Source: Malaya genurostris (Eukaryota > Arthropoda > Insecta > Diptera > Culicidae). From it: a stretch of 64,000 nt of DNA. The notes below the pieces were generated by a model. The model saw only the letters and a program-made list of their open reading frames with translations. It was not told the origin of the DNA and ran no database searches. The position numbers and the translations under genes were made by a program. This document shows positions 22,866 to 36,233 of this stretch, piece after piece; within the stretch, counting starts at the first letter, position 1; each line of letters starts with the position of its first letter. The stretch lies in assembly GCF_030247185.1 (NCBI RefSeq), contig NC_080572.1, forward strand, positions 156,739,080-156,803,079, written 5' to 3'.

Positions 22866-23416
22866 ATAATCAAATATGATAAAATGGAACTCACTTCACT
22901 TTCTCCCGTATGATTGAATAGATTTTCACTTACATAAATTCAAATGTAGCATATCAATGTAGTAGTATTATGCAACCGGAATCATCGAAACTCTTTTCTA
23001 AACTTTTTTAAAATGTTGTATTTAGGGGATTTTCTGCTGTAATATGTAGGAGAAAATGAATAATATGAGAAAGGCAGGCATATACTAAGAGTATCCAAAC
23101 AGGGTCTAGATACGTAAAAAAAGAATCAAAATACTTCAATTGCTAATGACGAGCACTAGCTTTTTCTATTGATAAACGTGTTACATTTGATGTGTTTCCG
23201 CATTTGATTGTTAATTACTTTTCTCCTGATTTTCCTTTGGGAATGAGAAAAAAACCTCATATGTGCTCAAAAGCTGTATCTTCATGACAGTGAAAACCGT
23301 TTATCAAAAAGTCTAACTAGAATGAGTACAAAGTTTCGAAGGCAAAACTTGGTCAACCAGCCCTGGTCTCCCCTACAGTCTGAAATTGCATTTATATATA
23401 GAATTGCTGGATGTTT
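22866..23416. other. no gene seen
   Basis: AT-rich DNA. The part at 23040-23100 ('aatgaataatatgagaaaggc') looks like an end of the culicine repeats seen elsewhere. Nothing coding. Confidence 0.4.
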
Positions 23417-23510
23417 TGCCTTTCTCTATCGAAAGGTATAAGAATTGCTGGAAAAACCGACTTTCGAACGGAGCCTCGGAGACTCATAGTGTTATATACA
23501 ATTCTTTTTT
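23417..23510 (-). repeat. culicine dispersed repeat fragment
   Basis: It starts 'ttgcctttctctatcgaaag' and runs through 'gtataagaattgctgg', 'accgactttcgaacgg', 'gcctcggagactcatagtg'. This is the same type of end as at 25632. Confidence 0.6.
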
Positions 23511-23814
23511 CATAAATACATTTATTTCATAGGCAATATACATAAGTTTTTCTTCGCCGTGGCATCCACAATACATAGTAGTTAAAACCTAATACATTTC
23601 GAATATCATATTAGTATGTTGGTATTCATTATTTAATCTAAATGCTGTTTTTATCAAGCGATTTGCTATTATAAATTACATGAAATGAAATACATTTATT
23701 TTGTACATGATCTTATAACTATTTCAGGTTTGCTTGTATCAGTTCATCACTTTTATTCAATATCATATAGTTGGTTGAATGCATTATTGGTTGAACTCAT
23801 GAAAGAGAAAACAG

Positions 23815-24225
23815 TCTAACATAATAAAAATTGGAACTCAAATGGAGTTAATGAAATGATAAAGAAGTTTCATGTAATAAAGGTCACGACAAGCAAGGAT
23901 GTCGCGAAATGGGACATTGGATAGTCAACCTTGGGTGAGCAAGGAATTTATTAGTTGAGATCTGACATCACGATACTCCACGCATGTCCAAACGACATGA
24001 TCAATATCGCGATAACCCTTAGCCACAAGCACAATGATTAGTCTCGGAAAGTCCAATTCGAAGGAGATTGGACATGAGTCTGGACATCACACGAATGAAG
24101 TCCCTAATCACATCCAGTCCCCTGAACCATGCCTTTGTCGATATTTTAGGAATAATTGAGTGCATCCACCGACCCAGATCCTCTTTTTCCCAAGAAGCTT
24201 GCCAGCTGGCAATCACCATTTCACC
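23815..24225 (-). pseudogene. I-clade non-LTR element, C-terminal ORF2 fragment
   Basis: The minus-strand frame reads 'GRWMHSIIPKISTKAWFRGL', 'DFIRVMSRLMSN', 'RIGLSETNHCACG', then after a frameshift 'GYRDIDHVVWTCVEYRDVRS' and 'DILACRDLYYMKLLYHFI'. This is the post-RNase H region with the CCHC-like C.CG...H....C motif of I-clade elements, and it closely matches 34220-34450 plus 35545-35650. It lies just 3' of the cytochrome b561 exons in the same orientation, probably within or near that gene's next intron. Confidence 0.85.
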
Positions 24226-24336
24226 CCTTTTATATATTGTCTTGCTTCCACCTCACTCTTCAAGTAAACTATAAGGATTGTTGAATAGGATGCAACCACA
24301 TCAAAACGACTTCAGTAACAAAACTTTATCTTACCC

Positions 24337-25053
24337 CAATTCTAATATGGCCTTCTGTGTTAATCCAGTTACAGCTGTGGCTATGGCAAGCATAAAAGTG
24401 ACTACACCAAAACTTGCGTGTATCGGAACCATAGTGGAACGAAATTTATAGGTTGCATTTTCACAACATAGGAGAATCAAAAAGCTGAAATCAAATATTA
24501 ATGTATGATATAATTTATTTAGCCAAACTGTAAAGAAACACTTGAAATAAATACCTGAAAAATCCAAGGATAAACTGAAGAGCGAATAGTCCCATGGTAA
24601 TGCATCCAAGCCATGAGTGAAGTGAATAAAAGTTTGGATTTTGAGTCTGATTGTGAGAGTCCCAAACAGCAAGGAATCCAATTACAATGCATGGAATGGA
24701 ACATGCGTGGAAGAAAGTGTGACACAGTTTGACAATCAAGTGGGAGCAGCATCGACAAATGCGGTAAAGAAGAATAGCTGGAAATTTTGTTTTTGAAATA
24801 TACTGGCAGGATGTAGTAATTAATTGACTTACAGAAGCCGGACAGCGTAATGTAACCACCAATCATAAGGACCGGATGCAGATTGAATTGCAGTTTTGGA
24901 TCGTCCATATTGAAGCCTTTGCGGTAGTATATTACCCAGAAAATGGTTAGTACCGATGCAGCAATCAGTAGTATCGATGATACTACAACCACTAAAGTAT
25001 ATTCAAACCATGCTCCACAGTTCCACACGCGATCATCATCATCCTCATAGCGC
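24337..25053 (-). CDS. cytochrome b561-type transmembrane oxidoreductase, three internal exons
   Basis: Exons on the minus strand are 25053-24833, 24777-24555 and 24484-24337, with introns of 55 and 70 nt that have GT..AG ends (gtaagt/ttccag; gtattt/tttcag) and keep the frame. The exon before 25053 ('tatcttgcag' acceptor) and the one after 24337 (GGG|gtaaga donor) were not found. The protein has five hydrophobic segments and the family's heme histidines: 'FNLHPVLMIGG', 'KLCHTFFH', 'NFYSLHSWLG' and 'MVPIHASFG'. Eukaryotic cytochrome b561 proteins move electrons from ascorbate across vesicle or plasma membranes. The N-terminal 'YEDDDDRVWNCGAWFEYTL' suggests an insect nemy/CG1275-like member, but I cannot assign the orthologue. 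It is the only host gene found, and nothing in the three exons is broken. Confidence 0.9.
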
Positions 25054-25122
25054 CTGCAAGATAAAAAAAAATGTGGATTTGAATTAAAACATTATTTGAA
25101 ACGTGTTTTATTAAAATTTTTA

Positions 25123-25170
25123 ACGTGAATAGGTCTTACTTTACTATTGGGCACCTTTTCTAAATTTACA
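25123..25170 (-). repeat. family G right-end fragment
   Basis: 'acgtgaataggtcttacttt' and 'actattgggcacctttt' are a diverged right end of family G on the minus strand. No body or left end is found beside it. It lies about 70 nt upstream of the first visible cytochrome b561 exon. Confidence 0.5.
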
Positions 25171-25629
25171 TTTTATACATTTGGAATATTATGTACGAGT
25201 TGGACTATGCAAAATCATTTGTTTTTAAGTAGCCTGATATATGTTTGATATAGCAAGAGTAAGTCGAAACTATAAAAGCGAATATATGTCCAGCAATTGT
25301 ACTGCCATACTCCCACTTTTGAGTTAGCCCGACGGATAACGTTGGTAGTAATCCTACTTTCAGAAATTGCAAAAATAATTTGGGGTTATTTCAGTAAAAT
25401 TTTAAAAAAAGATCACGTCGGGTCTGTCCCATATGGAAAGTACTCGCATATCTGTCGCACGCATTAAGGTGAAATGTAGCAGAATGCGCGCGTCGCGTCG
25501 TTTTCGATCAATTGTTCAAAAACTAGACCGATTATCGTAAAACTAAAAACACTTAAATTTTCGCAATTAAATTATTCACAACTAAGTATTCATAGAATTT
25601 TGAAATATTGCATTGCCGAGCCGTAATTG

Positions 25630-26330
25630 GTTTTGCCTTTCTCTATAGAAAGGTATAAGAATTGCTGAAAAAAACCGACTTTTGAACAGAGCCTCGGAGA
25701 CCCATAGTGTTATATACCATTCGACTCAGTTCGACGAGATCGGAAAATGTCTGTGTGTGTATGTGTGTGCACTTTTCGAAGATATTTATACGCGCTGAAC
25801 TTTCTCAGAGATGGCTGAACCGATTTTAACAATTTGGGCTCGTTTGAAAGCTACTGTTGGGCCATTGCTCAAGTTCAAAGATCAAATGGCTGTGACTTTT
25901 GGTTCCGGAGATATGATTGTATAAGTGACGTAACCCATAAAACGCTTTGTATTTTTACGCGCTCAATTTTCTCAGAGATGGCTGAACCGATTTTAACAGA
26001 CCTATGCTCGTTTGAAAGGTACTGTCGGGCTATTGATCAAGTTCGAAGATCAAATGGCTGTGACTTTTGGTTCCGGAGATATGATTGTATAAGTGACGTA
26101 ACCGATTAAACGCGTTGTGTTTTTTCGCGCTCAATTTTCTCAGAGATGGCTGAATCGACTTTAACAAATTTATGCTCGTTTGAAAGCTACTATCGGACCA
26201 TTAATCAAGTTCCAAGACCAAATGGCTGTGACTTTTGGCTCCGGAGATATAATGGTATAAGTGATGTAACCGACAAAACACGTTGTTTTTTACCGCTCTA
26301 ATGTATATAAGGGTGCTAATATTTTCGGAG
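25630..26330 (+). repeat. culicine dispersed repeat with 167-bp internal tandem units
   Basis: It starts 'ttgcctttctctatagaaag' and continues with 'actcagttcgacgagatcg', a GT-rich run, then three units phased by 'ttctcagagatg' at 25802, 25969 and 26137. Each unit contains 'caaatggctgtgacttttgg'. Non-coding; the 91-codon open frame spanning two units is a by-product of the repetition. Confidence 0.75.
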
Positions 26331-27307
26331 ATCACCTCTAATTTCGTAAAGCGCTATTGTTCAGAAGTTTAAGCATCTCGAAAAAATGTCCTCATGCAAA
26401 ATTTGAGCTAAATTGGACATGGGTAAGGGGTGCTGGCCAGCGGTGAAAATTTCAAAATTTTCGATCTTGAAAAAGCACCATAGCACCATACATGAAATTT
26501 CCGAAATTGAAAATTTTTTTTATGCCAAAAATGAGCACGGTAGCATTATATCGTGAACAAAAATTACATATCAAATAATGACACATAATGCAGCATTTGG
26601 AATTGTATTCAAATAAAAACGATTTGATTACAATAAAATTGTTATGGTAAGAAATGCATTTATGTTGCTGAAGCAATAATGCATGGCTGTGTAATATCAT
26701 ATAATAGGTATTACTTATGATTGCAGCAATTCATTATAGCGAAACTTAACATTCTATTCATTATACTGAATAGAGAATCAGAACATAATTTATTCGGCAC
26801 AATCTTCATATCATTGTATTAGATAATAAAGAAACTCGAATAAACATCTTGAAGCAAAACAAAGTTGTTACGTTTATTGTGGAATTTGGCCGATTCATAG
26901 CACAGCTTCAATTACATAGCTAGTGCTACGATCCTATTGACGCAAGAAAAAATAATAGTATAATCACTTTCTACTTCTTCGAAGATGACAATGGAAAACA
27001 ATTAGAATAGAATTTCTTGTCTTCCATCGATCTTTTAAAAGAGAATCCATCCTTGCTACTAAACTCAGGCATATACATCGTAAGCAAGTTAATCAATACA
27101 TATGCATATAACCTCATGTTAGTCAATCACAATTACTCATGATTCATAGTTGTAGTGTTATAATAATCACTAACAATAACGATTGAATTCGGACTTATTC
27201 AAAGTATGAAGAATTCAAAAATCCATCACGATTGATTCTTTTGTACAAGCCAACAAAACGTGTGGTAAGCGCACTGCGCTCAATCACTGACAACATTCCT
27301 GGTTTCT
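26331..27307. other. AT-rich sequence, no gene seen
   Basis: Low-complexity AT-rich DNA. 26880-26945 faintly resembles part of the SINE seen at 50057 ('ggaatttggcc', 'ctagtgctacgatcctattg'). No open frame is convincing. Confidence 0.35.
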
Positions 27308-28395
27308 ATGTGTCGGTTTTTCTAGTTATGCTTTGTGCGAATGTCATATACCATTCCACTCAGCCAGCGACGAACTGAGCAAATGTTTGTGTGTGTCCGT
27401 GTGTGTGTATGTGTGTATGTATGTAACAAAAATGTGCACTCACTTTTCACAGTGATTGCTGAACCGATTTTCACAAACTAAGATTCAAATAAGGTGTGTT
27501 ATAGCCTGCTATTGAATTTCATTTGGATCCGACTTCCGGTGCCGGAGTTACATGGTAACATGTGAAAACTAGAGAATAAGTGTACACTCAATTTTCTCTG
27601 AAACGGCTTAACCGATTTTCGCAAACAAAGATTCAAACGATAGGTCTTATAGTTTAATAGTGCGTGATATTGCTAAAAGACGGTGCTGCGGCTGATAAAA
27701 CTTTTAGCTGTTTTATGATGAGTGCGACCGAAAGAATAAAAGAATGTAAAGCCGGGGTAAAATAAATTATATATAAAAAAAATAATGTCAATGAATTGAA
27801 GTTCATTTGGAAAAAATATGCAATTTTGACAGCCGGTTTTGCAGTAATACCGTGCCGGTTGTGTTGTGATGTCAACAACAATAATAATAATAAAAAAAAT
27901 AATAATAATTCTACTACATGTTTTATGCTGCTGATTCATGCTCTTTAGCTTGACTTACATATGCAGAAGTTCGTTTCATTTGTTAAATTTCGTTTAATTG
28001 GTTTAATCGAATTAGAGCATGAGATAGTATGTCTAGGTATAACTAGGTTCAGAATTGGTTGCTAGCAAACCAGCCAACTTTGGCTTCCGGTCATCTGAAT
28101 CCGGTTTTGGAAGAATTTGAAATGGTACTTAAAAACTGCAAATCACCAAACTTTCTTCAAAATGGCCAAATCGATTTTCACAAACTTATAAGTCTTACAG
28201 TTTCATACGGAATTTCTAAATTTGTTGTGGATACTATTTCCGGTTCCGGAATTGTAGAGTTTGTTAGATTAAGTCCGAACTAATTTTCCTATTTCTATTC
28301 AATGAACAGTTGATTTTGTGAATTCCACAGTAATATTTATGATGTAATGAGTAATATGAAAAAGGCATAATTACACCACTAGGTGGATTAGAACA
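27308..28395 (+). repeat. culicine dispersed repeat, copy homologous to 49305-50048 (inverted)
   Basis: It begins 'ttctatgtgtcggtttttc' and includes GT-rich runs and 'cgacttccggtgccggagtt'. An inner module at 27645-28050 is shared with the inverted copy ('agacggtgctgcgg', 'cagtaataccgtgccggt', 'catgttttatgctgctgat'). It ends 'aagtcctaa'-type sequence with 'acaccactaggtggatta'. Non-coding. Confidence 0.7.
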
Positions 28396-28869
28396 GGTTT
28401 TTATGGATGGATTCGGAGATTGATAAATTATGATCGAAATGGATTTTACTCGTTTGCTTACACGTGTCTTATCATCCTAATAAAACTAGTATGTATACAA
28501 ATAATTTCGAATTGCATCTAATATTTTCGGTCATATTGGGTAGTTTTCAATCATACGTTGGATGACAATACGTAAATAATCATGTTTTACATAATTTTGA
28601 AGGTTCTACCATAAGCGATCGTTCAAATTCAAGTGAATTTAACACTTTTCCAAAAATTTTCAAATATTATGGGATATTACTAATTTTTCACTCCAGCATT
28701 TAGTATTATTCATGTGATATGGGACATGTCAAAAACATTGCTATGTGGTAAACATGCTGATTGGATTCTAGATGGTTCCATTATGTAAAGTCTACAATGA
28801 AAGCAGAAGATTTTAATTTTTTGTTTATTAGTTACATATGAACGACATAGATTTTATTACGCTTGAAAC
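28396..28869. other. no gene recognised
   Basis: AT-rich sequence between the culicine repeat and the first recognisable ORF1 sequence of the I element. It may contain the 5' part of that element, too decayed to read. Confidence 0.35.
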
Positions 28870-29480
28870 AATGAGACATGAAAAACACTCCTGCGATGGA
28901 GACAATAAATAGTGTCTCTACTGTAATGAGGGGCCGCATGACCTCTCTGATTGTCCCGCGTACAAATAGCGCAAAGACAAGATGAGGCATTCGCTTAAGC
29001 AGCATTCAAAGCATTCCTTTGCTGAAATGTTGACGAGTGCTACGTCTTCAGTGACTGTTTTCGATTGTTTGTCAGCTGACGAGAGCGATGCTGATGATCT
29101 CTTTGAAGGTCCCTTCGGCGGTCCCTCATAGCTTCAGGAAGAGAAAAAATAAATCCTTTTGAAAGCTCTCTAGTACGGGTTCGAAGGTATCTTTTGGTAA
29201 GTCTCAAAAAATTAAAACAACTGAAAGCGATAGCAAAAAACCGGGGAAAAGGCTTGAAAAATTAAATTCCAAACAAGAATTTCCATCACTTCCTGGAACA
29301 TCAAAACTCCCGAAAGTTCCTAAAGATCAGTCAGAAAATTTACCAAATACTTTGTTAAATTCTCTGATATTGTGGACTGGATCATGTCTACTTTCAATAT
29401 GTCTGAACCTCTTAAAAGCCTTATAATGGCTTTTATTCCTACAGTTAAAACATTCTTGAAGCAGTTGACTGCCAAATAGC
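28870..29480 (+). pseudogene. I-clade ORF1 (Gag-like) C-terminal relic
   Basis: It includes one CCHC knuckle, 'CLYCNEGPHDLSDC' (CX2CX4HX4C), followed by 'KMRHSLKQHSKHSFAEML', 'TVFDCLSADESDADD' and a Lys/Pro-rich tail ('KIKTTESDSKKPGKRLEKL'). Stops at 28968-28970 and near 29130 and frame changes break it. It lies immediately upstream of ORF2 as in I elements. The N-terminal part was not recognised. Confidence 0.7.
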
Positions 29481-31678
29481 CCCTTCTTTCAGCGATCGTA
29501 TCCTTAGATGGCTAAGGCATCCACCGAGGTCATGGATACAATTACTGTTATACAGTGGAATTGTAGAAGCATCATCCCAAAATAGAACCTTTTAAATTTC
29601 TAGTAAATAATCTGAAATGTGACGCATTTGCATTGAACGAAGCTTGGCTAACTTCTGAAATACTCTTAAACTTCCATGATTTTAACATTATTCGTCTGGA
29701 TCGTGATGATCCCTATGGAGGAGTACTTTTGGGGATCAAAAAGTGCTATTCTTTCTATCGCATTAACCTCCCCTTGATACCAGGTATTGAAGTTGTCGCA
29801 TGTCATGTTATAATCAAAGGCAAGGAACTTTGCATTGCTTCCATCTACATTCCCCTAAGGGCCTCGGTTGGGCATCAGCGGCTCAGTGATATCGTTGAGC
29901 TCCTTCCCGCACCAACGTTGGTTTTAGGAGACTTTAACACACACGGTACGGGATGGGGTTGTCTTCACGATGATAACCGATCAGCTATGATCCATGATAT
30001 CTGCGACAACTTCAATATGAACATCTTGAATACGGGATAAATTACACGAATTCCTGCAACACCAGTAAGGCCAAGTGCGCTGGACTTATCTCTTTGCTCG
30101 ACATTGCTACGGTTGGACTGCACGTGGAAGGTGATCCCTGATTCCCACGGCAGCGATCATCTACCTATCGTGATTTCTATCGCCTACGAATTAAGACCAT
30201 TGGAGACAATCAATGTTTCGAATGACCTCACACGAAATATTGATTGGAAATGTTACGCAAATTCGATATCTGAGAAACTAGAAACAACACAAGAGCTTCC
30301 TTCGGAGGAAGAGTACACGTTTTTGGCTGGCTTGATTCTCGACACCGCGACTCAAGCTCAGACGAAACGTGTGCCCGGCGCGAAAACTAACATCCGTCCT
30401 CGAAACCCGTGGTGGGACAAAGAGTGCTCAGAATTAAATGCGGAGAGAGCTTCATCATTTATCGAGTTTAGGAAAAACGGAACACCTGATAACTTTAGAA
30501 ACTACGCGGCATTAGACGTTAATATGAAAAGCTTGATTAAAGCGAAGAAAAGCGATTATTGGCGTCGATTCGAAGACAGATTATCGAGAGAAACATAAAT
30601 GAGCACTCTTTGGAACACAGCCCGACGAATGTGCAACAAAAATACCACGAACGAAAGCGAGGAATATTCTAACCGCTGGATATTTGATTTCGCTAAAAAG
30701 TATGTCCTGACTCTGTTCCGGAACAGGCGGTCACGCGCGTCGCCTCATCAAACAGAAACGAAACACCTTTTTCGATGTTAGAGTTCTAACTTGAGCTCTT
30801 ATCGTGTAACAATAAAGCTCCGGGGTTAGACAAAATCAAATTCAACTTGTTGAAAAATTTGCCTGACTCTGCCAAAAGGCGCTTATTGAATTTACTCAAT
30901 AGGCTTCTTGAGGATAATATTGTCCCACATGACTGGAGACAAGTAAAAGTTATCGCCATTCAAAAACCAGGAAAACCAGCCTCCGATCACAATTCGTGTC
31001 GGCCGATTGCTATGCCGATTCTTGTATCCAGAAATTGTTTGAAAAAATGATTCTGTTGCGTCTAGACAATTAGGTCGATACTAATGGCTTACTTGCGTTG
31101 CTCTGAACAGAAATTCAAATGGCATTTGCTCGTAAAGAACAAATGGCATCAGTTTTCTTAGATATCAAGGGGCTTTTGACTCAGTTTCCAATGACATCCT
31201 ATCTAAGAAGTTGCATCAGCATGGTCTTTCGCCTATTTTGAACAACTTTTTGTATAATCTATTGTCTGAGAAATACATGTATTTCGCGCATGGTGATTTG
31301 TCGACAATACGATTCAGTTGCATGGGTCTTTTTCAGGGCTCATGCTTAAGCTTCTTATTGTACAATTTTTAAGTAAACAACATTGATGAATGTATCAACA
31401 TCTGCACGCTAAGACAACTTGCCGACAACAGCGTTGTGTCCAAGGACCATTGCAAGATACCCTCGACAACTTGTTGACATAGGCTTTTCAAATGGGTTTC
31501 GAGTTCTCTACAGAGAAAACTTAGTTGGTTGTGTTTTCAAGGAAGCGAGAACCAACACAACTATAATTTCAACTAGGGGGTGGAACCATTGTTCAGGTCT
31601 TCACATTCAAATATCTCGAGATCTGGTTCGACTCCAAAGGCACCTGTGGATGTCACATTAGGTATCTGATACAAAAAA

Positions 31679-32917
31679 GTACGGGTATGTAATGCCAGGA
31701 ACATAACTGGATGTCGTGAATACGAATAAAGCTGACACGATTTCTTTATACTTTCGAATTCGAATTGGTAGTTAATCGATTGTGTGAATTGTGACACTTT
31801 CCACATTTTCACTAATAGAATTTCAAACGATTTTTAACGTCGGTTATCTCATTTCGAATTTGCATATTTCATTGGAAGAAACTATCAAGATGCTGTACAG
31901 GATTCGTTTCTGCCTTTTAGAAGGACCAAATTGTGGAATTCTCTACGTTATTTAGCACAGTCCGGTACATTTTTCCTGAACGATTTTTGCACGAAGCAAA
32001 TCAAATAATTTTGGATTTTCACTAAACTGATGATTTTTACCTTCGATCTGCAAAGAAGTAATTCAAATAGTAAAAAGCAAAGCCTTGGTGTTACTTTCCT
32101 GTAGTGGAATTTGACCTTCTGTTTCAACAGACTTCGCAGACGATTCAGAGTGTACAGAACCGTTGGCTAGTGCTACGATTCTACTGACACTACGAATCCT
32201 TCCAGGTCGGGGCTCGAACATACGACAACTGGTTTGTAAGACCAGTGCGCTATGCATTGAACCGCCAACCCGGGACTCAATCTTAATAGTTCTTTAGATA
32301 ACATTTAGAGCCATTTGATCGGCTGATTATATATAAGTTGTCCACTTTTCGTTTTCTTTCTCTTCAATGCAAACGACCAGCAGCTCTGCTGTATGACGCA
32401 ATCGCTCTTGTTTGAATTGAAACTGGCTTCGCGAACGAACCGCAACACGTCCGCTCGCAGTGCCAAATGATGCCAAACTGGTTTAATGCGTCTTCTCGCC
32501 TTGACGACCGGAAGGCAAATGAGATCTACGACCCGAGCGCCAAATGAGTCTGCTTCCATCCAACGGACAAGAATAAATGATCGATTTTCGAGCACGGTTC
32601 CCCTTTTATTTCGTTTAGTTGAAGATACCTGACTACCTCAAAATCATCGTCCTTGCGCGAAAAACCCCAAGCGAAAGTAAAGAGTTTTCCGCGTTGTTTT
32701 CAAATTTTGAGAAAACTTAATTTTTAAGTTGTTTGTGGTTATCCCACACTGTTAAAAATATTATCCTAAATTCCTGATCATATTTTTGATGAAATAATGA
32801 AAGAATTATGTTGCTGCCATCAATACAAGTCGAGATATTCAGATTAAGTTCTGCCCATTCTTCTATATGGCTTATTTTGACAAGGTGCCCCATAGTAAAG
32901 TGAGTCGTATTCACGAC
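31679..32917 (+). mobile_element. family G copy D, inserted in I-element ORF2
   Basis: The left end is GTACGGGTATGTAATGCCAG and the right end 'agtgagtcgtattcacgac'. The interrupted frame reads ...RYLIQK | CQQRI..., so the pre-insertion site was an A-run ('gatacaaaaatgccag'). A-runs flank both ends (six A left, four A right), consistent with a 4-5 bp A-rich target duplication or an A tail. It contains a SINE (32069-32273), one partial minisatellite unit and a minus-strand TATA region at about 32601. Confidence 0.8.
32069..32273 (-). mobile_element. tRNA-derived SINE inside family G copy D
   Basis: On the minus strand it begins 'gtcccgggttggcggttcaa' with box A-like 'tggcggttcaatgcatag' and box B 'gttcgagcccc'. 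A tRNA-like arm 'ctggtcttacaaaccag' would place TAC in the anticodon position. It ends in an A-rich tail ('gctttgctttttac'). Copy A of family G lacks it at the same place. The same SINE is at 50057-50270. Confidence 0.8.
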
Positions 32918-34452
32918 AAAATGCCAGCAGAGAATCAATTTTCTTCACACAATAACCGGAACTTGGTGGGGTGCCCACCCAGGAGATCTGATCAGGCTGT
33001 ACCAAACAACGATTTTGTCCGTAATGGAATATGGATGCTTCTGGTTCCGATCCACCGCGAACACCATTTCATTAAACTGGAAAGAATTCTGTATCGTTGT
33101 TTGCGTATTGCCTTAGGTTGCATCAAAGACATCATATTAACAAGATATCCAGCTCTCACATTTCCCGAACAAATCATTGGCAACAACATTTTTTGCGAAC
33201 ATGGCGCTCTCAGGCGAGTTCGCATCTAATCGCGTACACAGAAGTAGGGAAAAGAAATGTCAAAGTCGTGCGCGCCAAAATAGCAGCACTGCGCACCCAT
33301 ACAATTGACATGATATGTTGAATGTGACACCGTGTGATGGCGTTGCTGAACTGAAGATTGATTTCGCTCCAAGCTGACAGGGTCTGGTTGCATGCAGTCG
33401 ACTCATACGATGAGTCTCGAAGTGCTCGCGGGCGTCTTACCATTGAAAAATCGATTCTGGGATCTCTCATATCGATTGCTAATCCGATGCGACATCTTGA
33501 ATCCGATGGTGATTGTAAACTTTGAATGGCTTGTCGAGTTCAATTCTCAGACCCGTTCTATGTCCTTGTATTTTGATTACATGGCTCAGAATATTAATCC
33601 CTTTTCGTTTATTTCTAACCGTGCTCATTACTTGGATACTTCTGATTCTACTGTGTTTTTCGACACATCCACGAGAGAAGAGATTCCACATCACATACGC
33701 CCTCGAGTGGACCCTAACATCTTTTATCATAAATTTGGATCAGTCAATTGTGAAAAGGTGTTTTACATGATGGATCAAATATCAACAGGTCCACAGGCTT
33801 CGGCATCTTCAATCAGAACATCACCGCTTCGTACAGACTCAGTGATCCAACTTCAGTTTACGTCGCAGAATTAGCTGCTATTTAGTACACTCTCGAGATC
33901 ATTGAAACCTTGCCCAAAGACCATTACTTCATTGTTACGGATAGTCTAAGCTCAATAGAAGCTCTTCGGGTAATGAAGCCAGGAAAGTATCCCCCATATT
34001 TCCTGGAGAAAATACGGGAACACTTGCGAACTTTATCTGAACGGTCTTATTCAATATCTTTAGTCTGGGTTGGTCTGGGTTAGCATTGTTCCATTCCGGG
34101 AAATGGAAGGTTGGTTAAGGTGGGCGCATTAGAAGGTGATATTTATTAAAGATCAATCTGCTTCAATGAATTTTTCAGTATCTCTCGTCAGAAAACTCTC
34201 GAAAGTTGGCAAACTTCATGGAGTAATGGTGAACTGGGACGATGGCTACATTCCATTATCCCTAGGGTATCGACGAAACCTAGGTTCAGGGTGATGAACG
34301 TGAGTCGCAATTTCATTCGTGTTATGTCGCGGCTTATGTCAAATCACTACACTTTCAACGCACATCTCCGAAGTGTTGGGCTCGCGGAGAGCGGTCTCTG
34401 CACCTGTGGCGACGGTTATCAGGACATCGAGCATGTCGTGTGGTCGTGCGTA

Positions 34453-35538
<1,086 letters not shown>

Positions 35539-35660
35539 TAGAGTATCACGAAGCTACTGGAATCCCTTAGGGCCCTAGGTAGACCGCCTGAGGTTTCGGT
35601 TCGGGATGTGTTAGCGAGGCGGGATAGTTTATATAGGCTTCTTATACCATTACCTCAAAC

Positions 35661-36088
35661 ACATTAATATACAAGTGTAATCTGTTATATATCGCTAAGA
35701 AAGTATAATCTCCACCTACAGGTTCGACACTAACATTTCCGATTCTCTCGATCTCCGTCTCCCTGGCCACCATCTGCATTGGAAACTAACAAGACCTTTT
35801 TTTGTCACTAACTTTTCGTTCCCCCTTCCCTGTCTCTTCACCATCTCGATGACAACTAATTAGATCTCTGTCGTTTTCAGACATTTGTCCCTACATCCCC
35901 TTTTTAACCCGTTTCCACTATTTACTTTACTATTTTTTCAAATTCTTCCGTAACATCACCATCATCGCCCATGGAAGACCGCTCCAGTCGAAAACAGAGT
36001 TTTATTGCTATCGACTTCCAGAGTTTTATTGCTATCGACTTCGAATTTTGAAATACGTTTCGTTTTATTTAAAGGTGCATATAAAAAA
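35661..36088 (+). other. I-element 3' UTR
   Basis: The pyrimidine-rich sequence ('tctcgatctccgtctccctg', 'cttttcgttcccccttccct', 'cattt.tccctacatccccttttt') recurs inverted at 59793-59980 next to the second I element. A short direct repeat ('agttttattgctatcgactt', twice at 35998-36045) lies near the end. Confidence 0.65.
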
Positions 36089-36233
36089 GACGGGTGGGTA
36101 ATGTCAGAGACATAACTGGATGTCGTGAATACGAAAAAACTGACACGCTCCCATAACTTTTCCGAATATCATTTAGTTGATTGATTGTATGAATTGTGCA
36201 AGCTTTCCTTTTTTTCACTAATAGAGTTTGAAG

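Noticed and set aside
25834..26109. 91-codon protein with two near-identical halves
   Set aside because: It results from the 167-bp tandem units of a non-coding repeat.
32069..32273. A tRNA gene
   Set aside because: Boxes A and B are present but the structure is decayed and continues into a SINE body; same for 50057-50270 and 56082-56228.
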